From NCBI GenBank assembly GCA_965222445.1, contig CBDCTY010000002.1, positions 2,356,001 to 2,420,000 on the forward strand: 64,000 nucleotides of DNA, in the 5' to 3' direction. Shown here piece by piece: positions 8,330 to 16,966 of the stretch (the stretch's first letter is position 1; each line of letters begins with the position of its first letter). The DNA comes from GCA-958296115 sp965222445. Its GTDB lineage: Bacteria; Chloroflexota; Dehalococcoidia; Lucifugimonadales; CAJWER01. The notes beneath the pieces are model-generated. The model was not told the DNA's origin. It was given only the letters and a program-made list of their open reading frames with translations, and ran no database searches. A program made the position numbers and the translations under genes.

Positions 8330-8731
8330 TCACCCCGTACGCACATACTGCACCACCACGTCCATGCCCGATGCTCTGGCAAGCCTGCCGTCCGCCGTCA
8401 GCAGCGGCATGCCACGGGCTCGCGCCGCCGCCACGTAGAAGGCATCGTACGCCCACACATTGTCGCGGTACTGCCACGACAGGAGGGCAAGCTCCCGGTT
8501 GGAGATGCGGTCCACCGGCCAGTGCGCCAGGTCCTCCACGGCCATCTCCGCCCGTGCGTCGTCGAGGCGGCCGCTCAGCACTCCTCGACGCAGCACCGAC
8601 ACCACCTCGGCGTCCATGATCTCAGGGGCAGCCAGGGCCGCGCCGTCGAGCATGTCGGTCACGGCCATGCCGAGCGGCGTCCTAAGGAGATACTCCACCG
8701 CGACCGATGCGTCGACGACGTACCCGGTCAC
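8330..8731 (-). CDS. PIN-domain (VapC-like) toxin
   Basis: 133 residues from GTG 8731, chosen because it forms a GTGA overlap with the upstream antitoxin stop and puts the first PIN strand at the N-terminus. PIN acidic residues are seen: Asp7 in YVVDASVAVEYLL, Glu42 in IMDAEVVSVLRR, an Asp in AYDAFYVAAAR and an Asp in LLTADGRLA. This is a typical VapC of the FitB/Rv type with YDAFYVALA-like text. It forms a toxin-antitoxin module with the gene before it, lying just past a phage portal gene. Confidence 0.85.
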   Translation of the reverse strand: MTGYVVDASVAVEYLLRTPLGMAVTDMLDGAALAAPEIMDAEVVSVLRRGVLSGRLDDARAEMAVEDLAHWPVDRISNRELALLSWQYRDNVWAYDAFYVAAARARGMPLLTADGRLARASGMDVVVQYVRTG

Positions 8732-8934
8732 CCTCGCTCGGCGTCGCGGGCCGAGCGCGCCTCCGCCAGCAGCGCCGACGCCGGGTCCCCGAGGTCGGTC
8801 TCGGGACGTCCGGCCAGGCGGTCCCGCCACTCCCGCCTCGCCAGCTCGCGCTCCAGCGCCGTCAGCACCACCGCGCTCATGGTGCGGTTGCTCTCACGCG
8901 CATGGCGGCGCAGGCGCTCGTGAAGGGCGTTCAA
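8728..8934 (-). CDS. CopG/FitA-like antitoxin
   Basis: About 68 residues if TTG 8934 is the start; the start is uncertain because the open frame runs on upstream through a palindromic repeat that is unlikely to be coding. The core, LHERLRRHARESNRTMSAVV followed by LTALERELARREWRDRL, has the ribbon-helix-helix pattern of FitA-type antitoxins (helix, N-R-T/S turn, helix), and the tail is Ala/Arg/Asp rich. Its stop overlaps the PIN toxin start by four bases. Confidence 0.7.
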   Translation of the reverse strand: MNALHERLRRHARESNRTMSAVVLTALERELARREWRDRLAGRPETDLGDPASALLAEARSARDAERG

Positions 8935-8965
8935 CCAGCCTGCCTTACCGGATTCCCCACCTCCG

Positions 8966-9022
8966 TCGTTCCCGCGAAGAGCCTGCCCCCGAGTAGTCGG
9001 GGGCGGGAACCCATCCCCGGCG
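8966..9022. repeat. Palindromic intergenic repeat (TTCCCGC...GCGGGAA type)
   Basis: GTCGTTCCCGCGAAGAGCC on the left pairs with GGGGGCGGGAACCCATCCCC on the right around a CCCCCGA/TCGGGGG inner stem. The TTCCC-N-GGGAA core resembles dRS3-like repeats. Relatives are at 15189-15655, 21441-21565, 26672-26726, 39131-39162, 39391-39423, 40203-40356 and 42132-42189, and inside the TTA-targeting mobile elements. Confidence 0.75.
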
Positions 9023-9098
9023 GGGTGTGCGCCCATGACCACGAAAGGCGGTCTGTCGCGCCATCCGTGCAAATTAGGTGGAGGATTGGGGCTTACGC

Positions 9099-10277
9099 CT
9101 AGACCGTCCTCAGCCCCATCTCCTCTCTGACCTCCTCCACCGTCATGATCCCCGCCCTCACGTAGCCGATCCTGCGCTTGGCCTTGTCGTTCTCGGTCTC
9201 CCTGAGCGCCTCCACGCCGCTCATGTCGAACCTGGCGCGCAGCGTGCCGTCCCCCAGGCCGGGCATCAGCCCCGCGTTCAGCGCCTCCTCGTAGAAAGTA
9301 AGCTGCGGCACAATCGTGTCCTCCCAGAACACCCGCCGCGCCGTGTTGAAGTTCGAGAATGTCGCCTGCTCCATGTCCGCCAGCATAGGCTTGGGCACCC
9401 CGTAGACGCGGGACACGTCCTCCAGGCTCCACCTCATGTTCTGGAAATACTCCATCTCGCGCGGGCTGAACCCCAGGTTCCGCACGCTCATCCCCGCGCT
9501 CAGGAACGCCGGGCGCCGCACCCGGTCCACGCCCTTGAAGCGGGCCTCCCACCGCTCGTAGAACTCAAGCACCTCCTGGTCCGTCGGCGTGTCCGTCGTC
9601 TCGATGAAGATCCCCGGCGCGCTGTCGTTCAGCAGTGCGCTCCGGCTCGCCCGCAGCGAGTCCAGGCCCATGTCCGCCGACAGACGCAGCGGGGCCATCG
9701 GCGACATCCCCGCGTACTCCTCCAGGGGGTTGAAGTACCGCATCCACACCACGTCCTCGGGCAGGTACGACGCCCTCTGCTGCCCGTTCGACATGTACAC
9801 GAAACCCCGCACGTAGCTCTCCTCGTCCGGCACCACCCGCATCCGGTCCGGCCGCAGCGGCCATATCTCCGCGACCCGGCCGCCGCCGTCCCGCTCCAGG
9901 CCCCAGAACGCCGAACCCCACAGGCCCAGGTACGTCTCCGTCGCGCGCCACAGCTCGCCCCGCGTCCAGAAGGGGTTGGGGCGGTCGAGCAGCCGCTGGG
10001 CCGGATGGTCCGCCCCTGCCGGACGCTCTCCCTCTCCCCTGTGCACCACCAGCGGCACACGCGCCACCGCGTCCTGTCTCAGCTTGAGGGCCGAGTAGAC
10101 CAGCGCCGACCTCGGGTAGTACTCGCCGTACGACTCCGGCGTCCAGCTCCAGCCCGTGCCCAGATCCTCCAATCGACTGCCCTCGAGCGATGAAATGCTC
10201 CCGCCGGCCCTCGGCCCCCGCACCCTCTCGAATATCCTCCCCAACCTGTCCAGCACCATCAGCACCCTCCCATCCAT
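9099..10277 (-). CDS. Phage portal protein (HK97 type)
   Basis: 392 residues from ATG 10277 (GGGGA eight bases upstream); TTG 10304 is an alternative. Portal features are: YYPRSALVYSALKLRQDAVA near the N-terminus, the ERDGGGRVAEIWPLRPDRMR strand region, LPEDVVWMRYFNPLEEYAGM (the conserved hydrophobic P-x-E-Y-x-G-x-SP segment) and GVPKPMLADMEQATFSNFNTA, which is the typical portal stem/crown motif. Portals form the dodecameric ring through which DNA enters the capsid. It follows the terminase gene by a short gap. No protease, capsid or tail gene follows; a toxin-antitoxin pair and a repeat come next, so this is a remnant module. Confidence 0.9.
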   Translation of the reverse strand: MDGRVLMVLDRLGRIFERVRGPRAGGSISSLEGSRLEDLGTGWSWTPESYGEYYPRSALVYSALKLRQDAVARVPLVVHRGEGERPAGADHPAQRLLDRPNPFWTRGELWRATETYLGLWGSAFWGLERDGGGRVAEIWPLRPDRMRVVPDEESYVRGFVYMSNGQQRASYLPEDVVWMRYFNPLEEYAGMSPMAPLRLSADMGLDSLRASRSALLNDSAPGIFIETTDTPTDQEVLEFYERWEARFKGVDRVRRPAFLSAGMSVRNLGFSPREMEYFQNMRWSLEDVSRVYGVPKPMLADMEQATFSNFNTARRVFWEDTIVPQLTFYEEALNAGLMPGLGDGTLRARFDMSGVEALRETENDKAKRRIGYVRAGIMTVEEVREEMGLRTV

Positions 10278-10311
10278 ATTCAATTCCCCGTGCCTAGTTC
10301 CCAATTCGCCC

Positions 10312-11589
10312 CTATATCCAGATCCTCACCCTGTCTTTCCTGACCGCGAACGTCATCGCCAGCGCGTCGGCCTCGTCCGGCGACTTCGACAGCTTGTACT
10401 TGCTATCGAGCTTCACCCGCTCGCCCTCACGGTAGAACTTGCGCGTCGACACCTGCTCGATCAGGTAGGGGTCGTTCGGCGTGTCCAGGTCGCCCGACTC
10501 GTACCTGTCGCGCATGATCCACCACACCTCGGCGCCCAGGTTGACGTGGTATCTCGGGTTCGACGGCGCGGCCCCGGCCACGAACGGGACGAGCTTGGGT
10601 CCCCGCAGGCCGAGCTGGCGCAGCCGGTCCACAACGCCGCCTCCGACTCCCGTCTCGTCCACCACCAGGAAATCCGCCTTCTCCCTCTCGCAGTATCCCT
10701 TCAGGTACTCCGCGATCCTCATCGTGTCCTGGCCCTGCATCTTGTGCACGATCTCGGCCTTCGCCCCCTGCCGCTTCACCACTATCGTCTTGTCCCGGCC
10801 GAACCTCGCCACGTCGCACGCCACGATCACCGGCCCGTCCGGCTCCAGGCTCCGCTCCGCCGCCGCCCGCGCCCACGACAGCGGGACCACTATGTCCTCC
10901 TGCTCCTCCGGAAACTCCGCCTCTACTGTGCTCAGGAACCTGGGGTCACTCCTGCCCCACTCCGCGGCCCGGTCCTCCACGTCCTGCCGCGTCATCATCC
11001 CCGGGACGTATGTCTCTCCCTCCTTGAAATTAGGCGTGTCCTTCGCGCTGATCCTGATCGCGCTGTACAGGTGGCGCTTCGAGTGGTGCGAGTCGTAGAA
11101 GGTCCCGGGCGACACGTAGGCGTTGCCCACCATCAGCAGGCGCTTCGGGTTAAGACGCCGGATCGCGTCCATGTCCCGCTCGTCAACCGCGTGCGCCTCG
11201 GTGATCACCGCCAGCAGGTTCGGCGAGTGGAACCCCTGCAGGTTGTACGGCGAGTCCGTCGCGAAGCCCAGCGCGAACGTCTCCTCGTCTACCTCGTACC
11301 GGGAGGTCCTGAACATCTTCCCCTTCAGCCCCTCGCGCGCACCGGCGTAGGCCGACTGCATCTCCCTCCACACGATCTCGTTCACCTGGCGCGACGTCGG
11401 GCCCGTTACGATCGCCTTGGCCGGGCTGCGGGCGTTCACCCACCACAGCACGACCCGCGCCGCCGTCCAGTCCTTCCCCGACCCGTTGCAGCCCACCACA
11501 GACACCCGGCGAGAGCCTGAGACTGCCGCCAGTATCTCCTCCTGTTTGTCGTACGGACTCTCACCCAGGACATTCCGCACGAAATCCAC
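10312..11589 (-). CDS. Phage terminase large subunit
   Basis: 425 residues from GTG 11589. The ATPase part has a Walker A-like VSVVGCNGSGKDWTAARV near residue 30 and a DEXX-box region (LLAVITEAHAVDERDMDAI). The nuclease part shows the first metal-binding Asp in VIVACDVARFGRDKTIVV, FLVVDETGVGGGVVDRLRQL, and the final Asp region KSPDEADALAMTFAV. It packages DNA into the prohead. A strong GGAGGTGG lies about 70 bases upstream in front of an ATG in another frame, so the true N-terminus may be longer or frameshifted. It sits directly upstream of the portal gene. No small terminase gene is seen. Confidence 0.9.
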   Translation of the reverse strand: MDFVRNVLGESPYDKQEEILAAVSGSRRVSVVGCNGSGKDWTAARVVLWWVNARSPAKAIVTGPTSRQVNEIVWREMQSAYAGAREGLKGKMFRTSRYEVDEETFALGFATDSPYNLQGFHSPNLLAVITEAHAVDERDMDAIRRLNPKRLLMVGNAYVSPGTFYDSHHSKRHLYSAIRISAKDTPNFKEGETYVPGMMTRQDVEDRAAEWGRSDPRFLSTVEAEFPEEQEDIVVPLSWARAAAERSLEPDGPVIVACDVARFGRDKTIVVKRQGAKAEIVHKMQGQDTMRIAEYLKGYCEREKADFLVVDETGVGGGVVDRLRQLGLRGPKLVPFVAGAAPSNPRYHVNLGAEVWWIMRDRYESGDLDTPNDPYLIEQVSTRKFYREGERVKLDSKYKLSKSPDEADALAMTFAVRKDRVRIWI

Positions 11590-11713
11590 CGGCTCGATCT
11601 CGGCCTTCGTTCCCGGCCCTCCGCTCGGCGCTCCGTCGGCGACAACTTCCTTGTCCAGCTTCCATCCACCTCCTCATTGGGTTGCGGCGCTCCTCCCATC
11701 GCGAAAAAGAAAA

Positions 11714-11740
11714 GGGACGGACCGCCAGTGGGTCCGTCCC
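11714..11740 (-). terminator. Intrinsic terminator pointing leftward
   Basis: A perfect 10-bp stem (GGGACGGACC/GGTCCGTCCC) with a 7-base loop is followed on the minus strand by CTTTTCTTTTTC. It lies just upstream of the terminase gene and before the oppositely oriented ATPase gene. It may insulate the phage remnant or act as an attenuator in its leader. Confidence 0.75.
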
Positions 11741-11887
11741 TGCATCAACAATAGAACACTAGTACTTATCTTGTCAACCCTCACGCCCCCGGTTGCCAGG
11801 AGTCCGGCACCACCGCTATCATGGTGGCCAACGGAGCGTGCCAACACACTAGCGTCCGTACATCTGCTCGCGCGGGATGGGGGTATT

Positions 11888-13078
11888 GTGGCTCACATCA
11901 CTAGTTTCGAAGTCAACGGTATGGTTGGGAGAAGGGACAGCTACGAGCAAGTCTTGAATCGAGATATAAACATCTTCTTCGGAGCCAATGGGAGCGGCAA
12001 GACATCTCTACTACGGATCCTTGACTCTGCGATGTCAGGAGATGCTAGCATACTGAGAAGAGTTCCCTTCAAGTCGGCTGCCATTACAATATTCTCCTCC
12101 CAATACCAAAGGTCCTTTGTAAGATCAATCAGTAGAACCGAGGAGAGTTCCAAGCTTTCATCAACCTCCTCCAGGATGCTACACAGGTGGCAATCTCCCT
12201 TCGAAGAAGATACCTCTTCTTTCCCCGATGTTGAGGAAGGTCTCTCTTGGAATACTACCCCTGCAAAACCAGACACAGCGAAAACACGTTGGAGCCACAT
12301 ATACCTGCCGACATGGCGAGCTTTCCACATTGGCAGTCAGACTCCTCCCGAATCCGCACAGCTCAGCTTCTTTAGAAGCTCTAACGACGCTGAACGTGAA
12401 CATGACTGGGACATAACCTTTGCTGAGAGACTGGAGCAATTATGGATCCGGTATTCCAACGAGTTGTTGGGCGAAGTACAGAGCATCCAAGGAGAGGGGC
12501 TCGGTAGTATCCTTCGTGCCATTATAGCGCCCAACGCACAGAGCAGAGAAGTGGAGCAATTGGATCCTGATACGGCTTACCGATTGGTTGTTGCGTTCTT
12601 AGAGCGACAAGGTACGGCTGATATTCTGGGGACGTCTGAAGAGTTCTACAACAGGTATCAGAATGACTCTCAACTCAGGCTCCTTGTTAGTGACATTGAT
12701 ACCATTGAGCAGCGCATTCTTGGAGCGATGGCGTCAAGAAACAGACTTGAACAACTCATACAAAGCATGTATACACAGAATAAGTCCGTCACGCTGAACA
12801 ACACAGGCATTGAAGTGAACGCTGCCGATGGGGACCAGATCGGTCTCTCGTCGCTATCTTCAGGAGAAAAGCAATCACTCAGAATCTTCATCGACGCCCT
12901 ACGTGCAGAAGAGAATACCTTGCTAATTGATGAACCAGAGATTTCGCTTCACATTGATTGGCAAAGAGCTTTGGTCGCATCGATACGCGATTTGAACCCG
13001 GAAGCCCAACTCATTCTGGCAACACATTCACCCGAGATAATGGCTGAAATCCCAGATGACAAGATCTTTCGCATATGA
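11888..13078 (+). CDS. AriA-like ATPase of a PARIS-type defence system
   Basis: 396 residues from GTG 11888. The long in-frame extension upstream runs antisense to the terminase and is not used. The conserved N-terminus HITSFEVNGMVG leads straight to Walker A GANGSGKT at 32-39. The ABC signature LSSGEKQSL is at 323-331, Walker B LLIDEPEISLH has Asp348-Glu349, and H-loop LATHSPE has His380. This matches the AAA_15/21 ATPases called AriA. The gene and its partner are clearly more AT-rich than the genes on either side, a sign of recent transfer. AriA is known to hold the AriB toxin until a phage anti-restriction protein appears; that trigger is not shown here. Confidence 0.8.
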   Translation: MAHITSFEVNGMVGRRDSYEQVLNRDINIFFGANGSGKTSLLRILDSAMSGDASILRRVPFKSAAITIFSSQYQRSFVRSISRTEESSKLSSTSSRMLHRWQSPFEEDTSSFPDVEEGLSWNTTPAKPDTAKTRWSHIYLPTWRAFHIGSQTPPESAQLSFFRSSNDAEREHDWDITFAERLEQLWIRYSNELLGEVQSIQGEGLGSILRAIIAPNAQSREVEQLDPDTAYRLVVAFLERQGTADILGTSEEFYNRYQNDSQLRLLVSDIDTIEQRILGAMASRNRLEQLIQSMYTQNKSVTLNNTGIEVNAADGDQIGLSSLSSGEKQSLRIFIDALRAEENTLLIDEPEISLHIDWQRALVASIRDLNPEAQLILATHSPEIMAEIPDDKIFRI

Positions 13079-14010
13079 ATAGATTAGTATGGTCGTTCGC
13101 AGCATACAAACGCAAGATGCAGATATCAGAAGCTCCATTGTTTGCGTTTGTAGAGGGCTTCACTGACCGCTACTTCTACAGTCGCATTGCTGATTCTGAG
13201 TGTCAGCCACTCGACCTTCTCCATTGCATCGTCACGGGGGAAGAACTCGCTGAAGGCGCTGGGGGAGGAAAGAACATCCTGATCAGCTTCTTTGAGTATC
13301 TTGAACAGGAGAATGCGGTCACCAACATGTTTGAGGGAAAGACCACAACTTCTGTTTTCTTCCTCGACAAGGATGTGGATGAATTCACAGGCAACATAAT
13401 GAGGGACTCGGAGCATGTGATTTACACCGAAACATATGAGCGTGAATCTTACTTGTTTTGTCATGGAAATATCAGTCAAGCAGCATCTGGAGCTGCGGCT
13501 CTCGATGTCAATTCAGTGCGAACTGCCCTGGGAGACTATAGGGAGTGGCGACGGCAGGCAGCGGAGAGTTGGAAGAGTTGGGTCAAACTCTGCCTTTTCG
13601 CGCAACTTCATGGGCCGACTTCAACGACCTACTACAGTCGGCCGACGTCTCAGATTAACGATGAAGCGTATGGCCCTGTAGATCCAGACAGATATGAGAG
13701 CTTTCGCTCGGCCCTACAAGACCCACGAATAGCAGACCAGCAATTTGACGATCTGTTCGGCCAGTTATCCGACCGAGTCGATGCAATATACAATAATGGA
13801 CAATTCGATCAGGTCTTCAAAGGAACATGGTATTTTGGATTCTTAGAGAACGACTTGCGAAGGATTGCAGGCGGCGCGCACTTCAACAATAGACAATTGC
13901 GGAGAAGCCTCCAAAGTGCTCTCGAACAAACTTTAGACTTCAATGAGCCATGGGCCCACCACTTCAGGACGCCGATTAGCCAGGTTCTTGCCAGGCTGAA
14001 GGGCCGTTAG
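13075..14010 (+). CDS. AriB-like DUF4435/TOPRIM effector of a PARIS-type system
   Basis: 311 residues, starting inside the ATPase stop (ATGA overlap). The N-terminal FAFVEGFTDRYFYSRI puts the TOPRIM Glu at 27 and Asp at 31. VFFLDKDVDEF supplies D98-K-D100-V-D102, and ETYERESYLF (Glu122, Glu124) is the DUF4435 hallmark. The C-terminal half is helical with many aromatics. The length and the pairing with an AAA ATPase match AriB of PARIS, a TOPRIM nuclease toxin reported to cut host tRNA. The activity is inferred from the family only. Confidence 0.78.
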   Translation: MNRLVWSFAAYKRKMQISEAPLFAFVEGFTDRYFYSRIADSECQPLDLLHCIVTGEELAEGAGGGKNILISFFEYLEQENAVTNMFEGKTTTSVFFLDKDVDEFTGNIMRDSEHVIYTETYERESYLFCHGNISQAASGAAALDVNSVRTALGDYREWRRQAAESWKSWVKLCLFAQLHGPTSTTYYSRPTSQINDEAYGPVDPDRYESFRSALQDPRIADQQFDDLFGQLSDRVDAIYNNGQFDQVFKGTWYFGFLENDLRRIAGGAHFNNRQLRRSLQSALEQTLDFNEPWAHHFRTPISQVLARLKGR

Positions 14011-14068
14011 GGCCACCACGATTCCCATCGCCGCCCAGTGTGCGAATCCGTAACGGGCGAATTGTGTC

Positions 14069-15136
14069 TCAACTCACATCGACGAGCTCGAATTGGTGCA
14101 AATACATCCGGTCGGCATCGTCGGGGTAGGTGTGCAGGACGGCGATCATCCGGGTGTCGTCGAGATAGGCCATGTCGGGGTAGCCGCAGAGCAGGCTGGG
14201 GGTGTGGTTGGGGTCCATGTGCGAGGCGTAGAGCTGCCCCACAAACCGCCAGGTCTCGCCGCCGTCCTCCGTCACGCTGACGCTGACGCCACGGCGGGAG
14301 GGCTCCTCGTCGCGGTAGACGCAGATGATCACGCCGGAGTTGAGGCGCTGCAGCTTGAAGTTGGCGCCGAGGAACCCCGTGTAGCGCAGGGGCGTCCACC
14401 TGCGCCCGTCGTCATCGGAGTGGGAGAAGACGCTCCGCTTCAGGTTGTGCTCCCGGACGACGGCGAGGAGCCGCCCGTCGTCGAGGCGCACCACGTCCGT
14501 GTCGCTGTAGTTGCGCTCGGGGTCATTGGCGATGATGACGGGCTTGGTGAACGAGTAGCCGTCGTTCGGGTCGCAGATGGAGACGCCCGAGTGCCACTGC
14601 TCGTCCCTGCCCATAGTCCCGATGGCCGCGAGCAGGAAGCGGCCGTCCGGCAGGGGGTGCGGGTTACTCTGGCCGTACACCTCCGTCCACAGCGGGAAGA
14701 GCTTCAGCTCGTCGCCCGGCTCGGTCCACGTCCGGCCGCCGTCGCGGGAGTCCATGAAGCCCGTGTACCAGTCGTAGAAGGGCTCGTCGCCGCCCAGGGA
14801 CCGGTCGATCTTGACGCTGCCGATGATCAGGCGAATCATGTCGTCCGAGAAGCGCACGAGCCCGCCCAGGTTCAGGCAGGTCCAGCCGGGCGCGTCGTAG
14901 ACAACGCGGGGCTGGGACCACATGGCGCCCTCGTCGTCCGACTCGGTGAGCGCAACCGCGCTCTCCAGGCTGCCGTCCCCCTCGGTCAGGGAGTAGGTGA
15001 GGAGCAGGCGGCCCGAGTCCAGCCTGACGAGGCTGGCGGACTTGCTGTGCACGGCCCCGTCGCCCGGGAAAAGGACGCGCGAGGACGTGACCTGGATGGG
15101 CGAGTCGTCGTGCAGGCTCGGGTTCGGCTCGATCAT
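14069..15136 (-). CDS. Sialidase-like (BNR repeat) protein
   Basis: 355 residues from ATG 15136, with AGGAGAG six bases upstream; the longer frame runs into repeats. It has a six-bladed beta-propeller pattern with Asp-boxes (S-x-D-x-G-x-T-W) at FMDSRDGGRTWTEP, SHSDDDGRRWTPL and SVTEDGGETWRFV, plus RLDSGRLLLTYSL and RLDDGRLLAVVREH strands. Neuraminidase catalytic residues are not all assignable, so the substrate is open. There is no signal peptide. It may act on sialic-acid-like or other sugars, or be a propeller with a different role. Confidence 0.7.
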   Translation of the reverse strand: MIEPNPSLHDDSPIQVTSSRVLFPGDGAVHSKSASLVRLDSGRLLLTYSLTEGDGSLESAVALTESDDEGAMWSQPRVVYDAPGWTCLNLGGLVRFSDDMIRLIIGSVKIDRSLGGDEPFYDWYTGFMDSRDGGRTWTEPGDELKLFPLWTEVYGQSNPHPLPDGRFLLAAIGTMGRDEQWHSGVSICDPNDGYSFTKPVIIANDPERNYSDTDVVRLDDGRLLAVVREHNLKRSVFSHSDDDGRRWTPLRYTGFLGANFKLQRLNSGVIICVYRDEEPSRRGVSVSVTEDGGETWRFVGQLYASHMDPNHTPSLLCGYPDMAYLDDTRMIAVLHTYPDDADRMYLHQFELVDVS

Positions 15137-15161
15137 GCACTCTCTCCTACGGTAATTGTTC

Positions 15162-15660
15162 AGTCTTGACGAGCGGAGTCCCATACCGTCGTTCCCGCGC
15201 AGAGCCTGCCCCGTACTTGATACGGGGCGGGAACCCATCCCCGGCCGCTGCGTTCCATTCGACAATTGCGAGGCCATTCATCCCGCCTGTGTGGTCCTTG
15301 GTAGGATGGCGCCGGCCCTCAGTCTTGGCGAGCGGAACCCCCATACCGTCATTCCCGCGACGGCGGGAACCCATCCCCGGCCGCTGCGTTCCATTCGACA
15401 ATTGCGAGGCCATTCATCCCGCCTGTGTGGTCCTTGGTAGGATGGCGCCGGCCCTCAGTCTTGGCGAGCAGAGTCCCCATACCGTCGTTCCCGCGACGGC
15501 GGGAACCCATCCCCGGCCGCTGCGTTCCATTCGACAATTGCGAGGCCATTCATCCCTCCTGTGTGGTCCTTGGTAGGATGGCGCCGGCCCTCAGTCTTGG
15601 CGAGCAGAGTCCCCATACCGTCGTTCCCGCGAAAGCGGGAATCCATCCCCGGCCGCTGCC
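15162..15660. repeat. Tandem repeat array, 136-bp unit
   Basis: The anchor AGTCTTGGCGAGC recurs at 15321, 15457 and 15593, exactly 136 bases apart; a diverged first copy begins at 15162 and is 159 bases long because its palindrome carries an extra stem. Each unit holds one TTCCCGC/GCGGGAA palindrome plus a TTCGACAATTGCGAGGCC segment. It fills the gap between the sialidase-like gene and the oxidoreductase gene. Open frames through it are artefacts of the repeat. Confidence 0.9.
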
Positions 15661-15738
15661 GTCAGGCTTGGGCGACCATGCGAAGGCCCTCGCCACTCCT
15701 CATTCCCCTATGTGGACTGCGCAAGGTCGTGGTGACCC

Positions 15739-16668
15739 TCATGCGAAGTTGGGCATCACCTCGTCGACAAACAGCTTCATGTCGTCGAGGGTCTGGAAGT
15801 TGGGGAAAACGCATATGCAGAGGTCGAACCCCATCTCGGCCCATTCGCAGAGCCGGTCAGTGACCTCCTGCGGGTCGCCGACTATTGGCGGCTGGTCGCT
15901 GTCGAGCCAGTCACCCGCGGCGCGGCGGGCCCTGTCGCGGTCGCGGTCTATGAATATGCGGGTCGTGAAGGTCTTGCGGATGCTGTCGTAGTCCCTGCCC
16001 TCCGCCTCGCAGTGCTGCCTGAGGATGTCGAGCTTGCGGCGGGTGTCGTCGGCGGGCCTCGCCAGGTCGTTCCACCAGTCGGCGTGCCTTGCAACCACGC
16101 GCAGGGTCTTCCGCTCGCCCGCGCCGCCGATCATGATGGGCGGGGGCGGGTCCGGCAGGGGCTCGCAGTGGGCGTTCTCGACCCTGTAGTACTTCCCGTC
16201 GAAGTTGGCCGGGGCGTCGTTCCAGAGCTTCCCGATGACCTGCACGCCCTCCTCGAGCATGTCGATCCGCACGCCCGGGCTCGGGTAGTCGAACCCGAAG
16301 GCCCGGTACTCGCCCTCGTGCCAGCCCGCGCCGTAGCCGAGGATGAACCTGCCGGAGCTGAGGTGCTGGAGGGTCGCGCCCATCTTCGCCATCAGCGACG
16401 GGCTGCGGAAGGAGTTGGACATGACGATGGTGCCGAGCCTGGGTCCCGGGTAGCGGGCCGCAATCCAGGTCAGCAGTGTCCAGCACTCCATCCTGAACTC
16501 GCTGCCGTAGTTGATGTGGTCGGAGATCCAGAGGCTGGAGAAGCCCTGGGAGGCGACGTCGAGGGAGCGGTGGATGTCGGACAGGAAGTCCCGGTCGCGT
16601 ATGGTCTCCAGGCCGCGAACGCCTGTGGGCGGGTTGTATCCGAAGTCCATCCTGGGCTTATCGGGCAT
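15739..16668 (-). CDS. LLM-class (luciferase-like) flavin-dependent oxidoreductase
   Basis: 309 residues. The TIM-barrel luciferase-like pattern is clear: GFSSLWISDHINYGS, RLGTIVMSNSFRSPSLMAKM, LSSGRFILGYGAGWHEGEY (the conserved GxGAGWxxxE), GVRIDMLEEGVQVIGKLW and PPIMIGGAGERKTLRVVARH. These proteins use FMN or F420 to oxidise or reduce small substrates. The substrate cannot be told. Families of such enzymes are expanded in SAR202-type Chloroflexota, which fits the organism guess. Confidence 0.88.
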   Translation of the reverse strand: MPDKPRMDFGYNPPTGVRGLETIRDRDFLSDIHRSLDVASQGFSSLWISDHINYGSEFRMECWTLLTWIAARYPGPRLGTIVMSNSFRSPSLMAKMGATLQHLSSGRFILGYGAGWHEGEYRAFGFDYPSPGVRIDMLEEGVQVIGKLWNDAPANFDGKYYRVENAHCEPLPDPPPPIMIGGAGERKTLRVVARHADWWNDLARPADDTRRKLDILRQHCEAEGRDYDSIRKTFTTRIFIDRDRDRARRAAGDWLDSDQPPIVGDPQEVTDRLCEWAEMGFDLCICVFPNFQTLDDMKLFVDEVMPNFA

Positions 16669-16966
16669 TGTGCTGGCTCCACTGGGGATTGGCTCTGGGC
16701 GCGGCCACGATTATACGCGATGGGCCCGGCTCCGTTTCCTGCATCTTCCCCCGAGGGGGGAAGATTGAGATGGGGCTGGCTTTCCCCTCCTCTCCCTCGA
16801 TGGGAGAGGACTAAGGTGAGGGTGATCCCTCCTACCCCAACCTCCCAACCCTCCGTGCCCTCCGTGGCTCATCCCTCCCCCTTCGTCTCTCTCTGCGCCC
16901 TCCACGCCCTCCGCCGTGAAATGCCTGGTGGTAGAATAGGCAGAAATCGCAGGCAGGGTCGGTCCT
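16669..16966. repeat. Intergenic stretch with a CCCTCTCCC/GGGAGAGG palindrome
   Basis: 16785-16825 holds CCTCTCCCTCGATGGGAGAG followed by GGTGAGGGTGA, a widespread palindromic type that recurs at 27968-28007, 28029-28092, 40065-40104 and 40158-40198. A smaller CTTCCCCC/GGGGGGAAG hairpin lies at 16744-16764. No gene seen. Confidence 0.65.

Noticed and set aside
8935..9552. Longer antitoxin frame upstream of 8934
   Set aside because: It passes through a palindromic repeat and then antisense-type text over the portal gene; only the last 68 codons look real.
11417..11887. N-terminal extension of the AriA-like frame
   Set aside because: It runs antisense over the terminase start and terminator; the conserved start of the ATPase is at 11888.
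14093..15169. 358-codon plus frame opposite the sialidase-like gene
   Set aside because: Antisense shadow rich in Val, Gly and Ala, without motifs.
15162..15660. CRISPR array
   Set aside because: The 136-bp units are nearly identical throughout; there are no short repeats separated by unique spacers and no cas genes.
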